Positions 1 to 8,143 of a stretch of 64,000 bases of DNA are shown here, piece after piece. Source of the DNA: Klebsiella sp. WP3-W18-ESBL-02 (GTDB taxonomy: Bacteria > Pseudomonadota > Gammaproteobacteria > Enterobacterales > Enterobacteriaceae); the NCBI RefSeq assembly GCF_014168815.1, contig NZ_AP021972.1, positions 1,550,001-1,614,000 of the forward strand, written 5' to 3'. Both the position numbers and the translations under genes were made by a program. Positions within the stretch are counted from its first letter, which is position 1, and each line of letters begins with the position of its first letter. The notes beneath the pieces were generated by a model that had not been told where the DNA came from, did no database searches, and saw only the letters and a list, made by a program, of their open reading frames with translations.

Positions 1-351
1 ATCGCCGGGAAGGCGCGCCGCGAGCAGGTCGATTTTGGCTACTGGTACTGTCCGGATGGGCGCGACGCCGAGACTCAAGGGCAGTTTGAAGACGTCGAAG
101 TGAAACCGCAGGCGTTTGACTGGCTGTTTTGCGTGGCGGCGGGCTTTCCGTTTAACGTCAGCTGCGACAACCTGGAAGGCGATTTCGAGCCGGACCGCAT
201 CGTGTTTCAGCGACGCGTGCATGCGCAGGTCATGACCTATCTGAAAGAGGGCATCCCGCCGCGTCCGGCAAAATTTATCAAGGCATTACAAGATTATTAT
301 CAGACGCCGACCCTAACGGCGGAACACTTCCCATGGCCTGAGGATCTCTAA
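1..351 (+). CDS. epmC: EpmC, elongation factor P hydroxylase (5' truncated by window edge)
   Basis: The reading frame is open from base 1 and ends in TAA at 349-351, giving the C-terminal 116 residues of a protein of about 180. The visible part (IAGKARREQVDFGYWYCPDG near the start, DNLEGDFEPDR further on, ending FPWPEDL) matches EpmC/YfcM closely. EpmC hydroxylates the beta-lysylated lysine of elongation factor P, the last step of that modification. The N-terminal metal-binding region lies outside the window, so activity cannot be judged. It is followed 26 bp later by yfcL in the same orientation, as in E. coli. Confidence 0.93.
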   Translation: MAGKARREQVDFGYWYCPDGRDAETQGQFEDVEVKPQAFDWLFCVAAGFPFNVSCDNLEGDFEPDRIVFQRRVHAQVMTYLKEGIPPRPAKFIKALQDYYQTPTLTAEHFPWPEDL

Positions 352-377
352 GCCATGTTACAGAAAGAGGAAAGAAG

Positions 378-653
378 ATGATCGCGGAGTTTGAAGCACG
401 CATTCTGGCGTTAATTGATGAGATGGTGGAGCACGCCAGCGATGATGAGCTGTTTGCCAGCGGTTATCTGCGCGGCCACCTGACGCTGGCGGTTGCCGAG
501 CTTGAAGAAAGCGAAGCGCATTCTGCCGATGCCCTGTATCGCAACGTGACGCAGAGCCTGGAAACGGCTATTGGTGCCGGTGAACTGACGCCGCGCGACC
601 AGGCGCTGGTCAAAGCCATGTGGGACAACCTGTACCAGCAGGCCGCCCGCTAA
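378..653 (+). CDS. yfcL: YfcL family protein
   Basis: A 91-residue protein preceded by an AGAGGAAAGAAG ribosome binding site. It is nearly co-linear with E. coli YfcL (92 residues), including the conserved stretch ASDDELFASGYLRGHLTLA. It is small, soluble, acidic and helical by composition, with no signal peptide or membrane segment. No biochemical function is established for the family. The position between epmC and the convergent mnmC is conserved, which suggests co-transcription with epmC but does not give a role. Confidence 0.93.
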   Translation: MIAEFEARILALIDEMVEHASDDELFASGYLRGHLTLAVAELEESEAHSADALYRNVTQSLETAIGAGELTPRDQALVKAMWDNLYQQAAR

Positions 654-693
654 GCGCATTTGCCCGGTATCGCTGCCGGGCAAACGTTCTGCG

Positions 694-2694
694 TTATTTT
701 ACCGCTTTTCCCTTCAGCAGTTTTCGCACCCATAATCGGTTTGGATTGAGCCCCGCCAGCGTAGTCGCGTCAAGCGGCAGCGGTTCATTGCTCATCTGTG
801 CTGCCAGCACTTCGGCGCTTAACGGCGCAGTACACAGCCCGCGCGACCCCAGCCCCCCCAGCATAAACAGCTCAGGATACACCGGGGCCGAAATCGCCGT
901 TTCCGGACTTTCGTGCAGCGTGGCATATCCGGCGAGCGTGGCGGCGTAGTCCGGCACGTTACCGACCATCGGCAGATGATCGCGCGTGGCACAGCGAACG
1001 CCACAGCGGGCGTCGTTAGCGCTAACGTCGACCTCCAGCGGCCATGTTTCCTGCGGGAAGCAGTCAATCAAGCGCTGACGATTATGCTGCTGGTCTTCAG
1101 CATTAAACGCCATTTCTCGCGCTCCGCGATGATAGCTGGCGCCAATGCAGTGCTGCTGATTCTGCGGGTTCTGTGGGGTCAGGTAGCCGTCATAGCACAA
1201 GACCTGGTTCAGTTTCGCCAGGCTGTCGCTGGTTGGGATATGGCTCACCTGGCCGCCGGCGGCGTACACCGGAAGCGTCTCGGTTTGCGTAAATTGATTG
1301 ATATTGTGACCGTTTGCCAGCACCACGCAGGGGGCGGTGGCCGTTTGTCCGTCGCTAAACGTCAGCTGCCAGCCGGATTCCTCACGGGCCAATGCGCTGA
1401 GCGTTTTGCCAACGTGGGCGTTAAGCCCCTGCTTGCGGGCCAGCGCCAAAGCGCCAGCGGTGAGCTGAGCCGGGCAAAGCCAGCCGCCGAGCGGATACTG
1501 AATGCCTCCGCAGCCGGTCTCCAGGCCGATGCTGTCCCGCACGGCCTGCGCGCTGACCGCTCGCGCGATATCGGCGGGAAGGTCGAGCGTCAGCATTTGG
1601 GCAATTTTCTGCGCGCTTTTTTCATCCCACCCCAGCTGCGTGACGCCGCACCACTGATGATCGAAAGCCACCGGCAGCGCATCGTACAGCCGGCGGGCAT
1701 ACAGAAACGCCGCCGGGAAGAACTGCGCCAGCGCGGCATCATGCGCGCTCAGCAGTGGATAAAGCGCGCCCTGGCGATTGCCGGAGGCTCCCTGAGCCGG
1801 CTCATCGTCTGCGCAATACAGCGTGACCGACCAGCCGCGGCGCAACAGCGCCAGCGAGAGCAGGGCGCTGGCGATGCCGCCGCCGATAATAGCCGCTTCG
1901 CGTACCTGGCTGCCGGTGCGGGCAAACCACGGCGCGCGCGCAGCATTCGGCAGCGGCTCACGCATTTCACCGATCAGCATTTCACGCTTGCGCCCAAAGC
2001 CTTTGCTTTTACGCATAGTAAAGCCCGCTTCCTGTAGCCCGCGACGCACAAAGCCTGCGGAGGTAAAGGTCGCGAGCGTGCCGCCCGGCCGCGCGGTACG
2101 CGCCATGGCGGCAAACAGCGTCGGCGTCCACATGTCCGGGTTTTTCGATGGCGCAAAGCCGTCGAGGAACCAGGCGTCAACCTGCTGGTTAAAGCTGTCG
2201 TCGAGGGTATCCGTGAGCGCATTGATGTCGCCGAACCACAGATCCAGCGTCACGCGACCGTCATCAAGCAACAGGCGGTGACAGCCCGCCAGCGGCAGAG
2301 GCCACTGCGCCTGAAGCTGCTCGGCCCAGGTTGCCAGTTCTGGCCAGTGCTGGTGGGCCAGACGCAGGTCTTCGGCTTTCAGTGGGTACTTTTCAAAACT
2401 GACGAAATGTAATCTTTGTAGCGTAGCATCGGGATGCTGACGGCGGAATGCGTCGAAGGCCTGCCACAGCGTCAGGAAATTGAGGCCGGTGCCAAAGCCG
2501 CTTTCCGCTACCACGAAAAGCGGATGCGGATGTTGCGGGAAACGTACCTCTATCTGGTTACCGCCGAGGAAAACGTAGCGGGTCTCTTCCAGACCGTTGT
2601 CGTTGGAGAAATAGACGTCGTCAAAATCTCGGGAAACAGGTGTACCCTCACTGTTAAATTCGAGGTTGGCGGATTGTATGGCGTTATGTTTCAC
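694..2694 (-). CDS. mnmC: MnmC, bifunctional tRNA 5-methylaminomethyl-2-thiouridine enzyme
   Basis: A two-domain tRNA modification enzyme of 666 residues (E. coli 668). The N-terminal part holds a SAM methyltransferase fold with the motif ESGFGTGLNFL. The C-terminal part, from about residue 265, is an FAD oxidoreductase starting with the dinucleotide motif IIGGGIASALLS. The oxidase converts cmnm5(s2)U to nm5(s2)U at the wobble position of certain tRNAs, and the methylase makes mnm5(s2)U. The GTG at 2694 is chosen because the product then begins VKHNAIQSANLEF, aligned with the known start. A frame continuing upstream to 2796 lacks similarity. It is transcribed divergently from fabB across a 160-bp control region. 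Confidence 0.95.
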   Translation of the reverse strand: MKHNAIQSANLEFNSEGTPVSRDFDDVYFSNDNGLEETRYVFLGGNQIEVRFPQHPHPLFVVAESGFGTGLNFLTLWQAFDAFRRQHPDATLQRLHFVSFEKYPLKAEDLRLAHQHWPELATWAEQLQAQWPLPLAGCHRLLLDDGRVTLDLWFGDINALTDTLDDSFNQQVDAWFLDGFAPSKNPDMWTPTLFAAMARTARPGGTLATFTSAGFVRRGLQEAGFTMRKSKGFGRKREMLIGEMREPLPNAARAPWFARTGSQVREAAIIGGGIASALLSLALLRRGWSVTLYCADDEPAQGASGNRQGALYPLLSAHDAALAQFFPAAFLYARRLYDALPVAFDHQWCGVTQLGWDEKSAQKIAQMLTLDLPADIARAVSAQAVRDSIGLETGCGGIQYPLGGWLCPAQLTAGALALARKQGLNAHVGKTLSALAREESGWQLTFSDGQTATAPCVVLANGHNINQFTQTETLPVYAAGGQVSHIPTSDSLAKLNQVLCYDGYLTPQNPQNQQHCIGASYHRGAREMAFNAEDQQHNRQRLIDCFPQETWPLEVDVSANDARCGVRCATRDHLPMVGNVPDYAATLAGYATLHESPETAISAPVYPELFMLGGLGSRGLCTAPLSAEVLAAQMSNEPLPLDATTLAGLNPNRLWVRKLLKGKAVK

Positions 2695-2769
2695 GTAAGT
2701 TACTCGCGCGGCAAGGAGTCTGCCGATCTTAACGATGCGTGCCCGCAGGCGCAAATTTCTGCATAAAAT

Positions 2770-2786
2770 TGCTGATCGGACTTGTT
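2770..2786 (+). promoter_or_regulatory. FadR operator of fabB
   Basis: The 17-mer TGCTGATCGGACTTGTT fits the FadR consensus of the unsaturated fatty acid genes (fabA carries the nearly identical CTGATCGGACTTGTT core). FadR activates fabB when long-chain acyl-CoA is low. It lies 69 bp upstream of the fabB start and touches the FabR site. The assignment is by motif match and conserved position. Confidence 0.75.
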
Positions 2787-2787
2787 C

Positions 2788-2805
2788 GGCGTACAAGTGT
2801 ACGCT
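2788..2805 (+). promoter_or_regulatory. FabR operator of fabB
   Basis: GGCGTACAAGTGTACGCT is a near-perfect 18-bp palindrome, the form bound by FabR (AGCGTACA..TGTACGCT type) upstream of fabA and fabB. FabR represses according to the membrane unsaturated/saturated acyl balance. It lies one base after the FadR site, 49 bp before the fabB ATG. Confidence 0.8.
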
Positions 2806-2854
2806 ATCTTGCGACTCGAAACTTTAAAATAGTGATGACTTACAGAGGTATTGA

Positions 2855-4066
2855 ATGAAACGTGCAGTGATTACTGGCCTGGGTATCGTTTCCAGCATCG
2901 GTAGCAACCAGCAGGAAGTCCTGGCATCCCTGCGTGAAGGACGCTCGGGGATCACTTTCTCTCAAGAGTTCAAAGATTCTGGTATGCGTAGCCACGTATG
3001 GGGTAACGTCAAACTGGACACCACGGGTCTTATCGATCGCAAAGTGGTCCGTTTCATGAACGATGCCTCTATCTACGCTTATCTCTCTATGCAGCAGGCG
3101 GTTGAAGACTCCGGCCTGAAGGCAGAAGATTACCAGAACAACCCGCGTGTGGGCCTGATTGCCGGTTCCGGCGGCTCTTCGAAAGCGCAGGTATTCGGTG
3201 CAGACGCCATGCGTAGCCCGCGTGGCCTGAAAGCGGTTGGCCCGTATGTGGTAACCAAAGCGATGGGCTCTGCGGTTTCCGCGTGCCTGGCAACGCCGTT
3301 CAAAATTCACGGTGTGAACTACTCCATCAGCTCCGCGTGTGCAACCTCCGCACACTGCATCGGCAACGCGGTTGAACAGATTCAGCTGGGCAAACAGGAC
3401 ATCGTTTTTGCTGGCGGCGGCGAAGAGCTGGGCTGGGAAATGGCCTGTGAGTTCGACGCGATGGGCGCACTGTCCACCAAATACAACGACACGCCAGAAA
3501 AAGCATCCCGTACCTATGACGCACACCGTGATGGTTTCATCATCGCTGGCGGCGGCGGTATGGTTGTGGTTGAAGAACTGGAACACGCGCTGGCGCGCGG
3601 TGCGCATATCTATGCAGAAATCGTTGGCTACGGCGCAACCTCCGATGGCGCAGATATGGTTGCTCCATCCGGTGAAGGTGCAGTGCGCTGCATGAAGATG
3701 GCAATGCACGGCGTTGATACCCCAATCGACTACCTGAACTCCCACGGCACTTCTACCCCGGTAGGTGACGTGAAAGAACTGGGCGCTATTCAGGAAGTGT
3801 TTGGCGACAACAGCCCGGCAATTTCTGCAACCAAAGCCATGACCGGCCACTCTCTGGGCGCCGCTGGCGTACAGGAAGCTATCTACTCTCTGCTGATGCT
3901 TGAACACGGCTTTATCGCGCCAAGCATTAACATCGATGAGATGGACGAGCAGGCCGCTGGTCTGAACATCGTGACCGAACCGACCGAGCGTGAACTGACT
4001 ACCGTCATGTCCAACAGCTTTGGCTTCGGCGGCACCAACGCCACCCTGGTGATGCGTAAGCTGTAA
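2855..4066 (+). CDS. fabB: FabB, beta-ketoacyl-ACP synthase I
   Basis: FabB condenses malonyl-ACP with acyl-ACP and is essential for unsaturated fatty acid elongation, acting as a cytosolic homodimer. The thiolase-fold Cys-His-His triad is visible: Cys in SSACATSAHC (residue 162), His in NSHGTSTPVGD (about 297) and His in TGHSLGAAG (about 332). The C-terminal glycine-rich NSFGFGGTNA is intact. At 403 residues it is slightly shorter than the E. coli protein (406): it ends at MRKL, and the region GSGGSSKAQVFG is one residue shorter than its E. coli counterpart. FadR and FabR sites precede it and a strong terminator follows, so it is monocistronic. Confidence 0.97.
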   Translation: MKRAVITGLGIVSSIGSNQQEVLASLREGRSGITFSQEFKDSGMRSHVWGNVKLDTTGLIDRKVVRFMNDASIYAYLSMQQAVEDSGLKAEDYQNNPRVGLIAGSGGSSKAQVFGADAMRSPRGLKAVGPYVVTKAMGSAVSACLATPFKIHGVNYSISSACATSAHCIGNAVEQIQLGKQDIVFAGGGEELGWEMACEFDAMGALSTKYNDTPEKASRTYDAHRDGFIIAGGGGMVVVEELEHALARGAHIYAEIVGYGATSDGADMVAPSGEGAVRCMKMAMHGVDTPIDYLNSHGTSTPVGDVKELGAIQEVFGDNSPAISATKAMTGHSLGAAGVQEAIYSLLMLEHGFIAPSINIDEMDEQAAGLNIVTEPTERELTTVMSNSFGFGGTNATLVMRKL

Positions 4067-4081
4067 TTTCACATTGAATGG

Positions 4082-4111
4082 AAAAAGGAGCCCCCGGGGC
4101 TCCTTTTTTTT
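4082..4111 (+). terminator. Intrinsic terminator of fabB
   Basis: The stem GGAGCCC with its complement GGGCTCC (4087-4103) has a minimal loop and is flanked by an A tract before and an eight-T run after. It starts 16 bp after the fabB stop. The A/T flanks make it potentially bidirectional. Confidence 0.9.
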
Positions 4112-4156
4112 ATGCGTTGACAACGGACGGAAAGAACAGGCAAACTCGCGGCTCAA

Positions 4157-4175
4157 CATTATCATCACGATAATG
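4157..4175. repeat. Inverted repeat upstream of yfcJ
   Basis: CATTATC and GATAATG are perfect 7-bp inverted copies with a 5-bp spacer, about 100 bp upstream of the yfcJ start. It resembles a regulator dyad. The half-sites face the wrong way for a Fur box. No regulator can be named. Confidence 0.4.
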
Positions 4176-4275
4176 CGTAAGCGTTCAACGTCAACCAACG
4201 CACCTTAATCCTGATGATCAGGTAGAGGGGGCGTGGCTACAGCACCTCGCCTTACTCAGCATTCTGGAGTAAAGC

Positions 4276-5451
4276 ATGACAGCAGTAACTCAAAGTGAAC
4301 CAACATCTTCTTCGAACGGGTCGTTATTTCGCATCGCGTTTGCGGTGTTTCTGACCTATCTCACCGTCGGCATTCCGCTGCCGGTCATTCCGCTATTTGT
4401 GCATCAGGAATTGGGCTACGGCAACACGATGGTGGGCATTGCCGTGGGCATTCAGTTCTTTGCTACCGTTCTGACGCGTGGCTACGCCGGACGATTGGCT
4501 GATCAGTATGGCGGTAAACGCTCGGCGCTGCAGGGGATGGCCGCCTGCGCGTTTGCCGGGGCCGCCTGGCTTGGTGCGGCGCTGCTGCCGGTGGATGCGA
4601 TGGTCAAATTTGGCCTGCTGATCGTCGGGCGCTTGATCCTGGGTTTTGGTGAAAGCCAGCTGTTAACCGGTACCCTGACATGGGGGATGGGGCTGGTGGG
4701 GCCAAAGCAGTCCGGTAAGGTGATGTCCTGGAACGGAATGGCGATATTTGGCGCGCTGGCCGCAGGGGCACCACTTGGGCTGTATATCAACAACCGCTAC
4801 GGTTTTGCGGTGTTGGCTGGGGTGACGATGATGCTGCCGCTGTTGGCCTGGGCGTTTAACGGCTCGGTGCGCAAGGTCGCGGCGCTGGCGGGCGAACGTC
4901 CGTCGCTGTTCAGCGTTATTGGACTTATCTGGAAGGCCGGTGTGGGGCTGGCGCTGCAGGGCGTGGGCTTCGCGGTGATTGGTACCTTCGTGTCGCTCTA
5001 CTTTATGAGCAAAGGCTGGTCGATGGCAGGTTTCACGCTGACGGCATTCGGCGGCACGTTCGTGCTGGTGCGTATTCTGTTTGGCTGGATGCCCGATCGC
5101 CTGGGCGGCGTAAAGGTCGCCGTTGGCTCGCTGCTGGTGGAGGCCGTGGGACTGCTGCTGCTGTGGCAGGCGCCCGATGCGTGGTTTGCGCTGGCCGGCG
5201 CGGCGCTGACCGGTGCGGGCTGTTCGCTTATTTTCCCGGCGCTGGGCGTAGAAGTGGTCAAGCGCGTGCCGCAGCAGGTGCGTGGAACGGCGCTCGGCGG
5301 CTATGCGGCTTTCCAGGATATTGCGCTCGGCGTTTCCGGGCCGCTGGCGGGGATGCTGGCCACCTCGTTCGGCTATCCGTCGGTGTTCCTCGGCGGGGCT
5401 ATTTCCGCCGTGCTGGGGATTGTCGTGACGCTTTGGTCGTTCCGTAAATAG
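4276..5451 (+). CDS. yfcJ: YfcJ family major facilitator superfamily transporter
   Basis: A 391-residue polytopic inner-membrane protein with about twelve hydrophobic segments. The MFS loop 2-3 motif is seen as GRLADQYGGKRSAL (residues about 71-84), with a related motif GWMPDRLGG in the second half. It is close to E. coli YfcJ, an uncharacterised MFS permease of the YhhS/YfcJ subgroup, often described as an efflux-type carrier. The substrate is unknown. The start ATG has the ribosome binding site TCTGGAG 7 bp upstream. It lies between the fabB terminator and a convergent GntR gene whose stop is only 3 bp away. Confidence 0.9.
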   Translation: MTAVTQSEPTSSSNGSLFRIAFAVFLTYLTVGIPLPVIPLFVHQELGYGNTMVGIAVGIQFFATVLTRGYAGRLADQYGGKRSALQGMAACAFAGAAWLGAALLPVDAMVKFGLLIVGRLILGFGESQLLTGTLTWGMGLVGPKQSGKVMSWNGMAIFGALAAGAPLGLYINNRYGFAVLAGVTMMLPLLAWAFNGSVRKVAALAGERPSLFSVIGLIWKAGVGLALQGVGFAVIGTFVSLYFMSKGWSMAGFTLTAFGGTFVLVRILFGWMPDRLGGVKVAVGSLLVEAVGLLLLWQAPDAWFALAGAALTGAGCSLIFPALGVEVVKRVPQQVRGTALGGYAAFQDIALGVSGPLAGMLATSFGYPSVFLGGAISAVLGIVVTLWSFRK

Positions 5452-5454
5452 CGG

Positions 5455-6192
5455 TTATTGATCGGCCCGCATTTCCCGTGGGCCGGTCGCCGCTTTACGC
5501 GGCAGAAAATACTTCACCTGAAATTCGAACATATTAGTGTAGAGAATCGAGTAATCAATAGGGTGTTGCTGCTCGTCTACTGCCTGGGTTTGCATGCGAA
5601 TAATCGGGTCTAGTGTGCTGATGTGCAACAGCTTTGCCACCTCGGCTGATGGCAGTATCGGCTGGATAGATTCATAGCAGCCGAGGATCTTCACGCCGCA
5701 TTCATTCTCGAGGTACGAGAATTTCGAGTTTTTCATATGGGCAATCGTCAGGTCCGGGAAACGGCTGGCGGACAGCCAGGTCTCTTCCATCTGCATGGCA
5801 ATATTGTCGATAAAACGTAGCCGCCTGGCATAATACACCGGCTCACCGTGGCCGACCCGCAGGTGGGTCGCGATGTCGTCAGAGGCGCGCTGGAGCTCGA
5901 ATTTGAGAATCTGGCTGGTCGGGGTTTTGCCTTCGTTGCGGGCGATTTCGGTAAAGCTGTCGAGATGGGTTACTGAGGCCTGAAAGTGCTTGTTACGTAA
6001 ATAGGTGCCCGAGCCGTGTCGTCGCTCAATCATCCCTTCCTCTTCCAGCGCTTTGAGCGCCTTGCGTAAGGTATTACGCGATACACCATATAATTCTGCC
6101 AGCTCTTTTTCCGACGGCAGAAGATCGCCAATATTGTAGCTCGCGCTATTTAATCTGTTTTTTAGCAGGTTGATGACGTTCTGGTATACCAC
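5455..6192 (-). CDS. GntR/UTRA family transcriptional regulator of the adjacent PTS genes
   Basis: A 245-residue regulator. The N-terminal GntR winged helix is seen in LLPSEKELAELYGVSRNTLR with the following RRHGSGTYL wing (residues about 24-66). The C-terminal half is a UTRA ligand domain with the pattern YYARRLRFIDN ... EETWLSASRFPDL. GTG at 6192 is chosen for the strong AAGGAGG ribosome site 7 bases before it. It is divergent from the PTS IIB gene (195 bp apart), so it very likely controls that operon in response to the phosphosugar. UTRA regulators usually repress and are relieved by the sugar phosphate; whether it represses or activates here is inference. Confidence 0.88.
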   Translation of the reverse strand: MVYQNVINLLKNRLNSASYNIGDLLPSEKELAELYGVSRNTLRKALKALEEEGMIERRHGSGTYLRNKHFQASVTHLDSFTEIARNEGKTPTSQILKFELQRASDDIATHLRVGHGEPVYYARRLRFIDNIAMQMEETWLSASRFPDLTIAHMKNSKFSYLENECGVKILGCYESIQPILPSAEVAKLLHISTLDPIIRMQTQAVDEQQHPIDYSILYTNMFEFQVKYFLPRKAATGPREMRADQ

Positions 6193-6209
6193 TTTTGAAC
6201 CTCCTTAAA

Positions 6210-6381
6210 TCCTTTTTAAACAAATAGTTATCAATCTATTTCCATGATTTTTGCTAAACACGTTCATGTATCTCACGATTATTGAACATCTTGGGCGTGG
6301 GTAACTGTGATCGGAATACAGGTTACGGAAATTAACAATTATTAAAGTGATCGTCAATTAAGGCTCGGTTTTTAAAAAGGA
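6210..6381. repeat. Mirror-image leaders in the GntR/PTS intergenic region
   Basis: TCCTTTTTAAA (6210-6220) and TTTAAAAAGGA (6371-6381) are perfect 11-bp inverted copies, one in the untranslated leader of each divergent gene. On the PTS side the copy supplies the ribosome binding site itself. It could be a pair of operators or a shared translational element. Only the repeat is observed. Confidence 0.55.
6301..6326. promoter_or_regulatory. Candidate operator/CRP-like site for the PTS operon
   Basis: An imperfect dyad GTAACTGT...ACAGGTTAC contains TGTGATCGGAATACAG, which has one perfect CRP half-site (TGTGA) and a poor second half. It sits about 65-90 bp upstream of the IIB start, where either the GntR protein or CRP could bind. 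This is motif evidence only. Confidence 0.35.
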
Positions 6382-6387
6382 CGTTGG

Positions 6388-6696
6388 ATGAAAAATATAT
6401 TATTGGTATGCGCAGCAGGGATGTCGACCAGTATGCTGGTAAAAAAAATGCGTGAACATGCGGAGGCGGAAAATATTACCGCGACGATTTATGCGCTGGC
6501 GATTTCCGAAGCCAAAGAGCAGATAAAAAAGCAGGAAGTTGACGTGGTTTTATTAGGCCCGCAGGTCCGTTTTCAACAGCGGGAAATCGAAGCGATTGCT
6601 CAGGGGAAAATGCCGGTTGCGGTTATTGATATGAAAAGCTACGGCCAGATGGACGGTAAGGCCGTTTTAGAACAGGCGCTACGGTTATTCCATTAA
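6388..6696 (+). CDS. PTS IIB component, lactose/cellobiose family
   Basis: A 102-residue cytosolic IIB domain beginning MKNILLVCAAGMSTSMLV. Cys8 in the VCAAGMSTS P-loop is the phosphorylated residue that passes phosphate from IIA to the incoming sugar. Length and motif fit the CelA/ChbB family. It is the first gene of a likely operon IIB-IIC-HAD, with an AAAAAGGA ribosome site 6 bp before the ATG. No IIA gene is present nearby, so a IIA from another locus must be borrowed. Base composition is more A+T-rich than the surrounding core genes, consistent with later acquisition. The sugar is not known. Confidence 0.92.
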   Translation: MKNILLVCAAGMSTSMLVKKMREHAEAENITATIYALAISEAKEQIKKQEVDVVLLGPQVRFQQREIEAIAQGKMPVAVIDMKSYGQMDGKAVLEQALRLFH

Positions 6697-6735
6697 TAAT
6701 TCAAATTAACTTTTCCAAAAAATTAAGGGACCATT

Positions 6736-8067
6736 ATGGGGTTTATGAATTCATTTGAACGAGGGATGGAAAAAATCCTCGTTCCCGTAGCGATTAAATT
6801 GAATTCTCAGATACACGTTTCGGCCATTCGCGATGCATTTATTTTATCATTCCCGATTGTGATGGCCAGTTCGCTGATTATTCTTATCAACTTTGCCATC
6901 CTGTCGCCGGACGGTTTTATTGCCAGTATATTACACCTTGGCACGCTGTTTCCTAATCTTGCCGATGCCCAGCAAATATTTACGCCAGTGATGAATGGTT
7001 CGGTCAATATTATGGCTGTGCTGATTACCTTCCTTGTGGCGCGCAATATGGCGATCAGCTATCAGCAGGACGACCTGCTGTGCGGCCTGACGGCGATTGG
7101 CGCATTCTTTGTGGTGTATACCCCCTATGTGATTATCGATGGCCAGGCCTACCTGACCACCAAATATCTGGGGCCGCAGGGGCTGTTTGTGGCGGTGATC
7201 GTGGCGCTGCTGTCGAGCGAAATTTTCTGTCGACTGGCGCGCAATCCGAAGGTGACGATCAACATGCCAGCGGCGGTGCCGCCAGCGGTTGCGCGCTCTT
7301 TCAAGGTGCTGCTGCCGATCTTCTTCGTGATGATCTTCTTCTCGGTGCTGAACTTCCTGCTGTCCAAAATCTCGCCGAACGGGCTGAACGATCTGATCTA
7401 CACCCTGATCCAGGCACCGCTGAAGGATATGGGAACTAACATCTTCACCGTGCTGATTCTGGGGCTGGTGGCCAACTTCCTGTGGATTCTGGGTATTCAC
7501 GGGCCAAATACCGTAGCCGCGATTCGCGAAACGATTTTCTCGGAAGCGAATCTGGAAAATCTGTCATACGCCGCCTCTCACGGCTCGACCTGGGGTGCGC
7601 CGTACCCGATCACCTGGACCGGCATCAACGATGCTTTCGCTAACTGCGGTGGTTCGGGGATGACGCTGGGCCTGCTGCTGGCCATTTTTATAGCTTCTCG
7701 CCGTAAAGATTACCGTGACCTGGCGAAAATGGCCTTTGTGCCGGGGCTGTTCAATATCAACGAGCCGGTCATGTTTGGTCTGCCGATCGTGCTGAACCCG
7801 ATTCTGGTAATTCCGTTTATCCTGGTGCCGTTTGTGAACGCGCTGATTGGCTACTTCTTTATCACGCTGGAGATTATCCCGCCGATTGCCTACGCGGTAC
7901 CGTGGACGACGCCGGGCCCGCTGATAGCCTTCTTCGGCACCGGCGGTAACTGGATGGCGCTGTTTGTTGGCGTGCTGTGTCTGGCGGTTGCGACGCTTAT
8001 CTACCTGCCGTTCGTGATTGCCGCGAACAAAGTGAATATGTCTGCGGCTGCGGAAGAAGGCGCGTAA
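6736..8067 (+). CDS. PTS IIC component, lactose/cellobiose family permease
   Basis: A 443-residue integral membrane permease with about ten hydrophobic segments, starting MGFMNSFERGMEKILVPVAIKLN, the usual amphipathic N-terminus of CelB/ChbC-type IIC proteins. The conserved functional stretch NINEPVMFGLPIVLNP near residues 338-353 carries the NEP motif involved in sugar binding in this family. It lies 39 bp after the IIB gene with AAGGGA as ribosome site. The neighbouring phosphatase suggests the imported sugar phosphate may be dephosphorylated rather than cleaved by a phospho-glycosidase. Specificity (chitobiose, cellobiose, other) cannot be read from the sequence. Confidence 0.92.
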   Translation: MGFMNSFERGMEKILVPVAIKLNSQIHVSAIRDAFILSFPIVMASSLIILINFAILSPDGFIASILHLGTLFPNLADAQQIFTPVMNGSVNIMAVLITFLVARNMAISYQQDDLLCGLTAIGAFFVVYTPYVIIDGQAYLTTKYLGPQGLFVAVIVALLSSEIFCRLARNPKVTINMPAAVPPAVARSFKVLLPIFFVMIFFSVLNFLLSKISPNGLNDLIYTLIQAPLKDMGTNIFTVLILGLVANFLWILGIHGPNTVAAIRETIFSEANLENLSYAASHGSTWGAPYPITWTGINDAFANCGGSGMTLGLLLAIFIASRRKDYRDLAKMAFVPGLFNINEPVMFGLPIVLNPILVIPFILVPFVNALIGYFFITLEIIPPIAYAVPWTTPGPLIAFFGTGGNWMALFVGVLCLAVATLIYLPFVIAANKVNMSAAAEEGA

Positions 8068-8099
8068 CGCCTTTGCCCACGCCGTTCTGCTTGTCCCCG

Positions 8100-8122
8100 G
8101 CCCGCGTTCGGCGAACGCGGGC
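8100..8122 (+). repeat. GC-rich stem-loop between IIC and the phosphatase gene
   Basis: GCCCGCG and CGCGGGC flank TTCGGCGAA, which can extend the stem. It is followed by no T tract, so it is not a classic terminator. It lies in the 76-bp gap before the HAD gene and may stabilise the upstream message or lower expression of the last gene. Confidence 0.5.
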
Positions 8123-8143
8123 TATCCTCTTCAAGGAGAATGC

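Noticed and set aside
4157..4175. Fur box upstream of yfcJ
   Set aside because: The half-sites are GATAAT/ATTATC in the reverse arrangement and the spacing differs from the 7-1-7 Fur pattern.
2840..4198. Very long open frame antisense to fabB (about 450 codons)
   Set aside because: Lies wholly opposite a gene with strong family identity; its His/Val/Arg-rich composition is what the complement of biased G+C-rich codons gives.
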